Assembly (NCBI GenBank): GCA_003024985.2
Contig: PXIH01S0012947.1
Length of the DNA: 14,964 bases
Strand: one strand, 5' to 3'
Source of the DNA: Euperipatoides rowelli
Lineage: Eukaryota; Onychophora; Udeonychophora; Euonychophora; Peripatopsidae
The notes beneath the pieces were generated by a model. The model was not told the DNA's origin, searched no databases, and worked only from the letters and a program-made list of their open reading frames with translations. The position numbers and the translations under genes were made by a program. Numbering within the stretch: position 1 is the first letter of the stretch; each line of letters begins with the position of its first letter. Positions 8,190 through 14,964 of the stretch are shown in pieces.

Positions 8190-8461
8190 ATTTATTTAAT
8201 TATTCATTTATATATGCTTTAATATTTAAGTTGAAAGTTAGGTCTGAAATCAAGATGCAGTGTAGAAATCTCTTTGAGACAAACAGATTAGCGCCTAGCC
8301 TCCCAAATAACACAATCACGCAATCCATTTAAAATTATTTTTAATTATTTAAATTGCTGAAATTAAAAATGACAAGATTTAAATTATTTAAATTTTATTG
8401 AAATTAACTGGTACGACAATTATTAAATTATTGAAACCAACCAGTACGATACTGCAGTTTA

Positions 8462-8921
8462 GCCTTAAAACTTTCTGTACTAACATTTTTTTTACTTGGC
8501 AAGTTCTCCAGACTGCCATAATTTAGCCTTTTGTAAAAAAAATGTTATTCCTTTAATTTAGTTCAAATCATTTTTATTTTTGATATTCTTAACACTAATT
8601 AATCTCTGGCTTTTTTAAAAATAAAAATATGATATACTTAATGGGCCTATTTTTTAAAAAACACAAAAGTACTCTCTTTTAATATCTCTGTTTTCTTTTT
8701 TGAAAATAGATCTCAGTAATAATTATTATAATCGGGATTTATTCTCGGATGCGTGCTATATACTAGTATTTGCGGTAAATGATTGTTTTACATTATCCAG
8801 CCAATACAAGCATCTATAGGATTATTTACTGTATATAAACTTGAACTAACGTTATTGGAACTCTGACTCTTGTGTCTACATACCTTCCTCATAAATGGGC
8901 AACTGTTGCTTTTCTCTGTAT
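8462..8921. other. A/T-rich DNA without a recognisable gene
   Basis: TTTAGCCTT, adjoining the foldback element, recurs near 8522. From about 8735 the sequence contains more CpG. A plus-strand TATA-like GTATATAAAC lies at 8832-8841, but no coding sequence follows on that strand. Confidence 0.45.
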
Positions 8922-8927
8922 TTTATT
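8922..8927 (-). promoter_or_regulatory. AATAAA polyadenylation signal for the minus-strand ORF
   Basis: TTTATT on the plus strand reads AATAAA on the minus strand, 32 bases past the stop codon of the 91-codon ORF. The position is plausible, but this hexamer is common by chance in such A/T-rich DNA. Confidence 0.3.
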
Positions 8928-8959
8928 GCCTTTTTTTTTGTTAAATATTTATAATATTA

Positions 8960-9235
8960 TTAGTTTGTAATTATTATAAAATCATATTCTTGGTCAGATG
9001 ATACACGTTCGCGCCCATTATCAAATGCAGACGACTGTATTGAACTGTCATTACTAATGACGTCTGATTGAATGAATTTTGAATCTAAGAAAGATAACAA
9101 TTCTTCGAAATCTGAACCAGAAATTTTATAAAGTTCTTGTAAAATGTTTTCTTCTCTAATTATATTGGAATTTTGCTGTTTGTTTTTTGTTTCATAAAGA
9201 AAATCTTGATGTACTTGGAAGCTATTACTTGCCAT
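8960..9235 (-). CDS. Hypothetical 91-residue acidic protein or first exon
   Basis: This is the only frame in the window that I think could be real coding sequence, with low confidence. The ATG at 9235 has A at -3 and G at +4, a good eukaryotic start context. The upstream in-frame stop is at 9266-9268, next to the ambiguous base at 9260, so this ATG is the first in frame. The product starts MASNSFQV, has no signal peptide or membrane segment, and carries a glutamate/aspartate-rich middle (ELYKISGSDFEELLSFLD) followed by a serine-rich stretch and a C-terminal EYDFIIITN. I recognise no domain. It could be the N-terminal part of a transposable-element protein, a first exon, or chance. An LTR-like fragment with a TATA motif lies upstream on the same strand. 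Its DNA has more CpG than most of the window. Confidence 0.3.
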   Translation of the reverse strand: MASNSFQVHQDFLYETKNKQQNSNIIREENILQELYKISGSDFEELLSFLDSKFIQSDVISNDSSIQSSAFDNGRERVSSDQEYDFIIITN

Positions 9236-9480
9236 TATCAAAACCAGCCAGGAAAACAANTAAAATTATACAACTCATTAAACAATTGTAAAATTATAAA
9301 TACCTCATTAAAGTAAAGTGACATAACTACAGAACAATACTATAACAATTAAAAGTGTATGCGTTTGCTAAAAATAAATATATACGCGAGCAAACTGAAT
9401 GACCGATCTATCTCGGGCATCGGATTCACGTCTTTATAACAATACCCTAGGTATATCAGGCATCGACCGCAAAGTATTAA
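9236..9480 (-). promoter_or_regulatory. CpG-containing stretch with a TATA-like motif upstream of the minus-strand ORF
   Basis: TATAAAG on the minus strand (9432-9438) lies about 200 bp upstream of the ATG at 9235. Around it are many CpG dinucleotides (ACGCGAGC, GACCGATC, TCGGGCATCGG, CATCGACCGC), unlike most of the window. GGCATCG occurs twice. There is one ambiguous base at 9260. A promoter role is inference. Confidence 0.25.
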
Positions 9481-9616
9481 AATAATAGAGCTATAATTAG
9501 TGAGTAAACAATGATTGAAACTAAGCCAGCACAGTCGTCAGCATGGTGAATCAACATTAATAATGCATCATACTCCCCCTTCCCCTGAAGAAATTTGTTC
9601 TCCAAACTTAATTATA
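9481..9616 (-). mobile_element. 3' end of an LTR retrotransposon: polypurine tract and start of an LTR (fragment)
   Basis: The segment aligns with 11900-12060 in the same orientation, sharing GAGTAAACAAT(T)ATTGAA, TAAGCCA, CATGGT and CCAAACTTAA. Read on the minus strand, a purine tract (AGGGGAAGGGGGAGTA, 9571-9586) is followed by TGATGC, the arrangement of a polypurine tract next to a 3' LTR beginning TG. The left limit of the LTR is not clear. It may reach into the CpG-containing region with the TATA motif. Ty3/gypsy-type origin is an inference from these features; no gag or pol sequence was found. Confidence 0.45.
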
Positions 9617-9683
9617 TAAAAAAAACTATATAACATCATCTTGCGCAGCAACTCTAGCAATGATCCTGAGAAAAACTAACCTA

Positions 9684-10312
9684 GGACCCATTCACATGGA
9701 CAATTAATTCAACCGTGGCTGAATCAGGTCTCAACCAATGACAAAGATTTTGTGTTTGAATGGTCAGTTTTTTTCCTGTATAAGCCAGGTTAATTTACCT
9801 CAAGCCCATTGTGAACACAACTCCATCTCATACTTGGTTAGTTCCTGTGGTAATGCAACTTGGCCTCAATCGCTGTTAAAATAATTATTATACAATAAAA
9901 ATGACTTTGATGTAATATCAGTTAATATATTTTAGTTAGTGTTCAAACATTTTAGTTATAAACCAGAAGTGTCTTTTTTTTTATCTTTTCTAAGTAATAA
10001 ATAAATAAACTAAAATGACTGTCACAATTTCACAAATATTAATTGCCATTAGGCTATATCTGTTTGATAAATAAACTAACATAAATCTTGCTTTAAGTAC
10101 CCATTATATTTAGAGCCCTCACACTAAAGTGAACCAGGATCGTGTTTGCCTGGACACTCGAATAAGACTCAGCCATGGTTCAACCAATATCAAGATTAGT
10201 GGTTCATCCATGACTCAACTGCAGATGAAAATGTTGACGTGAACTGTGCCGTACTGTCCATGGTTCAACCACATCTAAGCTGTGGTAAAAAGTGTCCATG
10301 AAAATGGGACTC
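9684..10312. mobile_element. Harbinger-like MITE patchwork with inverted ends
   Basis: The left end GGACCCATTCACATGGACA (9684-9702) matches the reverse complement of the right end (10293-10312), AGTCCCATTTTCATGGACA, at most positions. Internal sequences also pair: TTCAACCGTGGCTGAATC near 9708 with the reverse complement of GACTCAGCCATGGTTCAA near 10165. CCATGGTTCAACCA occurs twice (about 10174 and 10258). A second left-type end, GAGCCCTCACACTAAAG, lies at 10113. With the right end it would make a 200-bp element flanked by TTA and TGA, close to the 3-bp TTA/TAA duplication of PIF/Harbinger elements. There is no ORF inside. The nesting order cannot be settled by eye. Confidence 0.5.
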
Positions 10313-11810
10313 TGAAGGGGATCTATACCAATTGCATCTCAACCATCATTAATTTCTCGGAGGCTTATAAAAATACCTCTTTCCTTCTAATAATTTACTC
10401 TATCCCCAAGGACTCTGGCTTGTGCACTTACTTACTACATTTAGGATATTTATAAGACACCTTATCAGGAAAGTTACAATAAACAATGACAAAAACAAAT
10501 TTATGCCAACCCCTCATCCCTGAATACCAAACTACACGGATCATCTCAAAAACTGTACATAAATACTATTGTCTAATCTGTCAAAAATGTTATTTATACC
10601 AAAAAGCATTTCTACAAATTATATTGATTAATATTAAAAAAAAAAAACCTCTGAGAAGGAAAATCCTAAGAAAAAAACAGCATTATCGTTTTTCCTTCTC
10701 TCAATCTAATTACAAATTTAAAAATACAAAAAAAATTTAAAATATGGCATCAATTTTTCCTAACCTGCAACAAAAAGTTTGTTCTTTGACTACAATATCA
10801 GTTCAAATATTTTAACAGTTGCAAAGTCTCTCTTCTTTAATTTTTTTTTTTTTTAAAAAAGTTGAGCTTGTTCATAGTAATTGTCCAATCATACTATTTA
10901 TAAAGTTTAACACAGCTGAAACTGAAACTATTTGAAGAGCGGACATTCCTTCAACATTTCGTTTATATAATACAGTAAAATTTTAAACTCCACAATGTTG
11001 AACACAGTATTAGGCTTTTTTTTATCAGTCCAAGCTATTACCAAATTGATTTAATGGAAATTCCAAACACAATGACTCATAATTAATGCTGCCCAAAGAT
11101 ACCAGACACATAGAATTATGCTACTCATATAAGAGCCAGCTACCAGAGCATTAGGTTTTTTAACGGTCCAGGTTCTAGAGGATTGACAAAATATGTTTCC
11201 TGTTCATCGATGCCAAATTATAACAACAGGAAGTTGTTGAAGCGGAAGAAATATGAAGTAGTAATAATACAATAAGTAGATATTTATTAAGTGATGATAA
11301 ACAACCTTTACTTGTTTTATTGAAGTTAAGTTTGATAAGAAAAAAAGTTTTGGAAATAACGTTTCTTTACTCTCCTTCTAAGCTGGCCACACTGCCTCCA
11401 TCTCCACTTCATTTCTGGTTATAAGATACTAAATGGCTATAAAGCATTTAAGTGTTATCAACAATGACCAATAAAGGCCGCACAGATAGATAGAACTAAA
11501 AGTGAAGGCAAATATTTTATTTACAACTGTGTTCACAATATTTTACAGATAGATAAAATAAATGCAATTTTGGCACAAAATAATAAACCCTATAAAATAG
11601 AGTTACATGCCGTATGAGTAAATTCACGAAGGGGCGGACACACACATACTGTAGGACGGATCGCATACCAAGCCACTAAGACTTCATCCCCTGGATATGG
11701 CAAAGTGACATGCTGTAAAAGTGAGACCAAGATGCATGTGTCTGGCATCTTTATAATAAAAGATGTATGCAAATACAAGGACTATACAGATATTACCATT
11801 GATTCAGCCA
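10313..11810. other. A/T-rich DNA without a recognisable gene
   Basis: An 84-codon frame at 10486-10740 is lysine-rich from poly-A runs and looks accidental. A 62-codon minus-strand frame at 11590-11778 starts at TTG and has no recognisable domain. CAGATAGATA occurs near 11482 and 11547. AATAAA on the minus strand near 11515-11525 follows this frame but is common by chance. A T run lies near 10841-10854. If the LTR-like sequence at 11811-12014 were a 5' LTR, its internal region would start here, but no gag or pol similarity is visible. Confidence 0.45.
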
Positions 11811-12014
11811 TGAGAAGCATGTCAGGTTTCAATCGTTTATTATCAGACAGCTGATCAAGCTCTAAATCTCATATTAGCAGAGGGTAGAGCCCTTCTATAA
11901 ATAATAGTAGTAATAGTGATAGAGAGTAAACAATTATTGAAGATAAGCCAATGCAGCCTTCACATGGTCGATCAATACAAATAATACATTAAACAATAAG
12001 ATCAATTTGTTACA
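11811..12014 (-). mobile_element. LTR-like sequence of about 204 bp
   Basis: Read on the minus strand the segment begins TGTAAC at 12014 and ends TTCTCA at 11811, the usual TG...CA limits of an LTR. Inside, in the expected order, are a TATA-like TTTATAG (near 11895-11901) and AATAAA (11836-11841). Just outside the start is a degraded purine tract GCAAGGGGTAAAAGT (12015-12029), preceded by sequence also found next to the copy at 9571-9616. TGGCTGAATCAATGG just past the end (11796-11810) begins TGG like a primer-binding site, but I cannot match it to a tRNA. No exact target duplication was found. A Ty3/gypsy-like origin is an inference. Confidence 0.45.
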
Positions 12015-12060
12015 ACTTTTACCCCTTGCACAACAAATTTGTCCCCCAAACTTAACTATA
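12015..12060 (-). mobile_element. Remnant of retrotransposon internal sequence next to the LTR
   Basis: On the minus strand this reads TTAAGTTTGG(G/A)G(G/A)ACAAATTT and then the purine tract. It aligns with 9571-9616, showing that both copies carry the 3' internal end before the LTR. Homology stops at a T run at 12061. Confidence 0.45.
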
Positions 12061-12173
12061 TTTTTTTTCCATGAAGCCAGTACTTCGGGTCTGCAGATGG
12101 CCCAGTCCTTACGTCAGACCCACTTCAATAGCTAGTCACATGTAAAAAAAAAGAGAGAATGTAGTCTATGAGG

Positions 12174-12314
12174 TGCATGCAAATAACCCTGAATGGATTT
12201 TTACCATCATCCACTGAAAAAGAAAACTTTTGGGATTAGGTGTCCAAAAGTTTTTTTTTATTTTTTTATTCATGGCATGATGGGTACAGACCCATTCTGG
12301 GTTATTTGCGTGCA
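12174..12314. repeat. 141-bp foldback hairpin (MITE-like)
   Basis: TGCATGCAAATAACCC (12174-12189) pairs with GGGTTATTTGCGTGCA (12299-12314) with one mismatch. The pairing continues inward through GAATGG/CCATTC and ACCATCAT/ATGATGGGT, is loose in the T/A-rich middle, and closes with AAAACTTTTGG (12223-12233) against CCAAAAGTTTT (12244-12254) over a 10-nt loop. No clear target duplication flanks it. It sits directly beyond the break in the LINE relic, so it may have inserted at or caused that break. Confidence 0.85.
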
Positions 12315-12350
12315 ATAAATGTTTAATGGTTAGAATCCATTGTTAGTCTA

Positions 12351-12719
12351 ATCGTATTTGTCTTCTTTTAGACCTTCCTCCTTAATCTTGGTATTATTTG
12401 ATTCATCTTGATATAGTGTCTTGTAAAATTCGTCACCTCTTTGGACCATAAGTTTTTTATTTCTAGTAATGGTACTATCTTTATATTTTCTTGCTGTTAT
12501 TTGATTTTTCCATATAACCTTCATTTAATTTTCTTCAAACTTTTATTTTCCTCGATTTTTTTTCTTGATCAAATCTCAGTTGATTACTCTTACGTCCTCT
12601 GGAATGCAGCTTCGTAATTTTTTACAGAGCTCAATATATTAAATGTTGGACTTTGAATCTTCCTTTTTTTTTTCATTTCACGTCACTTTTTCAATTAGAT
12701 TTTTAGTCTCTTGTGATAG
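12351..12719 (-). pseudogene. Broken LINE (non-LTR retrotransposon) ORF2 fragment, endonuclease-to-RT linker
   Basis: One minus-strand frame of 123 codons, with five internal stops, reads like the segment joining the endonuclease and reverse transcriptase domains of LINE ORF2 proteins. Motifs in order are LSQETKNLIEK, then YIELCKKLRSCIPEDVR, then the final stretch TITRNKKLMVQRG-DEFYKTLYQDE. The known pattern is 'LS.ETK.L...', 'EY.EL.K.IR..I.ED.R', then '...TI...I...EFY..LY'. The frame is kept throughout and decay is by stop codons (TGA, TAA, TGA, TAA, TAA), so no frameshift is needed. The last 58 codons (from 12524) are open. Neither the endonuclease nor the reverse-transcriptase core is visible. 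A TAG and the foldback at 12314 follow. The clade cannot be fixed from this piece. Recognition is from motif memory, not alignment. Confidence 0.65.
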
Positions 12720-13229
12720 TTTTTTTTATCAGTTTAATTATGTTTTCTTTTGTTTACATTCTGTTTTAAATTAAGAAGAGCAGAAATCCTCAGGAAAAGT
12801 TTTCATCCGTTGACAGTCGACTGATGAGCTGACGAGGCATTTAGGGTGATAGACTGATTACTCTTGTCTGGCTTCTCCCCTTTAATAAAAACTTTAGCAT
12901 GTTTCTCCTAACAAACCTAGACGGCTTATTCTGTTTTCTTTCTCTATGAAGGAAGTCAATAAACACCTGAGTGATCATTAGCATCATAAAGCAATAAAGA
13001 CATATTTTCATTATGTTAAGAGTTTTCACACTTAGAGCTTCTCTTTTCTCAAAGTTTGTTTATTTTATCACATCTTCTGATATCTCAGTTAATATTTTAT
13101 ATATTAAATATGCAAATGCCTCCTCTGATTAATATTTAATATTTGTACTTTTTTAAAACTGGTGATGATTCATTTTATTCCCCGTTGAGAAATACAATAC
13201 ATTCCAGACACTAAATGGTACCGTGGATT
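12720..13229. other. Unassigned DNA upstream of the LINE relic
   Basis: A perfect palindrome CAGTCGACTG lies at 12814-12823 in a short CpG-containing patch. A minus-strand frame from ATG at 13011 to a stop at 12841 (56 codons) starts MKICLYCFMMLMITQVFIDFL, a signal-peptide-like hydrophobic start, followed by a basic stretch with RKQNK and VRR. Nothing else supports it as a gene, and the context is A/T-rich. Confidence 0.35.
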
Positions 13230-13240
13230 GGGGATTCCCC
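13230..13240. promoter_or_regulatory. Palindromic kappa-B-like motif GGGGATTCCCC
   Basis: GGGGATTCCCC is symmetric about its central T and fits the Rel/NF-kappa-B consensus GGGRNWYYCC. It is isolated in A/T-rich DNA, with GGTACCGTGG just before it. No neighbouring gene is visible, so function is doubtful. Confidence 0.3.
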
Positions 13241-13455
13241 TTTGCTACCTCTGATCTAGCATCACTTATCTAAGCAATTATCAAGTGATTGAAAGTCTGA
13301 TTGGAAGTTGACACTGATTTATTCATAATTTTATTACATCAAAAAACCATTGGTGCGTCTTCTTTTCATCTTCAAAAGAACTATTGTAAATTATGATCTA
13401 AACCTGAATTTTAAAAACTTTTTCAAATGATACACTTAAGTTTTAATTTAAACAG

Positions 13456-13535
13456 TGTGTTCCCGTGCTGATTCTGAAGCCACTCTTGTTTTAAAAGAAG
13501 CTGAGAGACTCTACAATCTCTGTGTTCCCATGCTG
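13456..13535 (+). repeat. Short direct repeat TGTGTTCCC(G/A)TGCTG
   Basis: The 15-base word occurs at 13456-13470 and 13521-13535, 65 bp apart, with one substitution. It may mark a small local duplication. Confidence 0.55.
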
Positions 13536-14964
13536 TTGCATGTCCTATCATTTTACTAGTCACTCAGAAAAATCATTGTGAATACGATTAGTAAACTTCA
13601 AGCTACTGACAGTAATGAGCACTCCGACTAGAGATCTAAACAGCCAAACTCTAAATCAGCTAAAGAAAATATCTGACGAAAAGAAATAAAGAGTTCTCTT
13701 TTCAATTAATATAGTTCAAATCAATCAAATAAAACAAAAATTAGACGAAGCTAGACACACAGGTCCAGAGTCACTTCCAATATTATTTGCAAGCCTAACC
13801 AAATTTCGCCCAACCTAGACGAAAGATTTTTCATGCTTTGACCAACTATGTTTATCATATGTAAGCCAGCAGTAAATAAAAGAAGCTGCAAGGCCTCCTG
13901 ATAGTGCTATTTGTCAAGAAAAACTGGTAAGACCATAGCAAAACTTAGCTTCCACACTCTTATTTAAACAGCAATCACTCATTTATTCAGAGCTTTGGTT
14001 CCAGAAACCAAGAACTTTAATTCTTTACTTATACAAAAATAGACTTTTCTTCACAAGGACAGTCCTAACTATCATAAATCTTTTTTTTTTGTGAATGTGT
14101 CCACCAATTCTGCATGAAAAGCCGATGAAGCTATTGATAAGAAAGTGTACGTTTTTTATCGGAGGAGGTATACAACTAAATAACAAAGTAATTTTTTATA
14201 TAAATATTTTTTATTTTTTTGTATGTTTTATATTTTGGTGGGAAGATATAAATTTAGTAATTTAATTTTTTTATTTTATTATATAAGTGTTTTATGGTGG
14301 AAATTGCAATCTTGCAAATAATTTATAATTTTGGCCAATATTGTTATATCTACAGTTAATGAACTTATATATTATAAGGCAGGCAATCAATGTCATAATA
14401 ATCTCTATTTCATTCTTTTTATTACCTAACAAGTTTTATTAGTTTTTTTTAATGAAGTCATGTTTTAAATTTTAAATATTAGCATATTTTTAAAGCATTT
14501 TTTTTCTTGTTTCTAAACTAATTTGGCAGAACAAAACCTTGTCCATTACGGCAAGTGTGACACATAAGTGGGATAGCTAAGCTAATTATATCTAAATTAG
14601 CTGAAAAATAAGGCTTGTTCATAAAAGGTTTGGGCCCCTCTTTAAAGCTTACTGTCAAGTAGTTTACCTGAATAAACTGTTAAATTCCTATTTTTATCAA
14701 TTATTATGTTAGTTTTTATTTCAGCTTGTTCCTGCAGTTTATATTGATAAGTCGATATACTCATTTATTAGTCAGGATAATTGTTATATTAACCTACGAG
14801 TGAGCGTGCTGTCATAAATTTTACGACTAATTCATTTTTTTAATAAAATGTGTCTATGCGTATGGTGTGTGGGTTTATCTCTGCCTTCTATTCCTAAAAC
14901 TAACTCCCCACTAAAATATTGGTAGGTTTTTACCATGCACATAGCCCATTTTATAGTTATTTTT
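13536..14964. other. A/T-rich DNA without a recognisable gene
   Basis: A plus-strand frame from ATG at 13615 (24 codons, stop at 13687) continues with few stops to about 14090, but I recognise no family in it. AGCTAATT (14580-14587) and AATTAGCT (14595-14602) form an 8-bp hairpin. T-rich simple sequence is frequent from 14190 to 14510. Confidence 0.4.

Larger units (their letters stand above)
7848..8459. mobile_element. 612-bp foldback DNA element (MITE-like) with long inverted arms
   Basis: The left terminus AACTGCAGTATCGTACC is mirrored by the right terminus, with GGTACGA and CAGTACGATACTGCAGTT at its end. TA flanks both sides (7846-7847 and 8460-8461), consistent with a TA target duplication as made by Tc1/mariner-type transposases. 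The arms run 7848-8048 and 8325-8459, sharing TTTCAATAATTTAATAATT, GTTAATTTCAATAA, AGCAATTTAAATAATTAAAA-like and TTTTAAATGG blocks. The left arm is longer because it carries extra sub-repeats. The centre holds a second inverted pair, TCAGACCTA (8101-8109) with TAGGTCTGA (8239-8247), and a strong hairpin. A 95-codon frame (8045-8332) runs through the core, but part of it encodes the two hairpin arms and it looks accidental. No transposase is present, so movement would need one supplied in trans. Confidence 0.88.

Noticed and set aside
8045-8332. 95-codon frame inside the foldback element
   Set aside because: It translates the two hairpin arms and repeat DNA; the sequence is explained by its inverted structure, not by coding.
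10486-10740. 84-codon lysine-rich frame
   Set aside because: The lysines come from A runs; no recognisable domain, and the composition matches the surrounding A/T-rich DNA.
11590-11778. 62-codon minus-strand frame, considered as a SINE body or exon
   Set aside because: It begins at TTG. I looked for RNA polymerase III A and B boxes in its less A/T-rich sequence, and the candidate words fail at key positions.
12805-12845. Possible hammerhead ribozyme around CTGATGAG
   Set aside because: CTGATGA is present, but the GAAA core element and a closing stem do not follow, and the opposite strand also lacks the full core.
13615-14090. Plus-strand frame with few stops (24 codons from ATG, then readable stretches)
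   Set aside because: It has stops at 13687 and beyond, and I cannot match any part to a known family.
1-14964. CRISPR array, tRNA, rRNA or bacterial operon
   Set aside because: No regularly spaced short repeats with unique spacers, no cloverleaf or rRNA sequence, and no ribosome-binding or operon structure; the composition and LINE/LTR relics point to an animal genome.

Overview
This is an A+T-rich (about 70% by eye) stretch of animal nuclear DNA with no convincing protein-coding gene, rRNA, tRNA or CRISPR array. Long A and T runs, scattered palindromic TAGGCC/GGCCTA motifs, relics of non-LTR and LTR retrotransposons, and several foldback DNA elements suggest an intergenic or intronic region of a metazoan. 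The TAGGCCTA motif hints at a marine invertebrate, but that is a weak inference. One ambiguous base at 9260 marks draft sequence.

Left third (1-5000): a four-copy diverged tandem repeat (422-930); a large inverted duplication whose arms (1275-1578 and 2633-2878) face each other across about 1.05 kb; a G+C-richer repeat block inside that spacer (2021-2305); two long hairpins (3649-3700, 4031-4096); and a small DNA-transposon-like element with GCCAGAT-type ends (4470-4824).

Middle third (5000-10350): a 34-bp tandem dimer, a hAT-like end carrying a perfect palindrome (6904-6938), a G-rich block related to 2021-2305 in opposite orientation (7380-7570), and the best structural feature of the window. 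This last is a roughly 612-bp foldback element (7848-8459) flanked by TA, with long inverted arms, internal sub-repeats and a near-perfect 25-bp central hairpin. A minus-strand ORF of 91 codons (8960-9235) lies downstream of a CpG-containing stretch with a TATA-like motif and of an LTR-like fragment. A Harbinger-like MITE patchwork follows (9684-10312).

Right third (10350-14964): a minus-strand LTR-like sequence with TATA and AATAAA signals (11811-12014), related to the fragment at 9481-9616; a 141-bp foldback hairpin (12174-12314); and a stop-riddled, single-frame relic of a LINE open reading frame on the minus strand (12351-12719). The rest is featureless A/T-rich DNA.

No genes can be seen working together. 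The window records successive insertion, duplication and decay of mobile elements. Family names are inferences from motifs and structure; no database search was possible.
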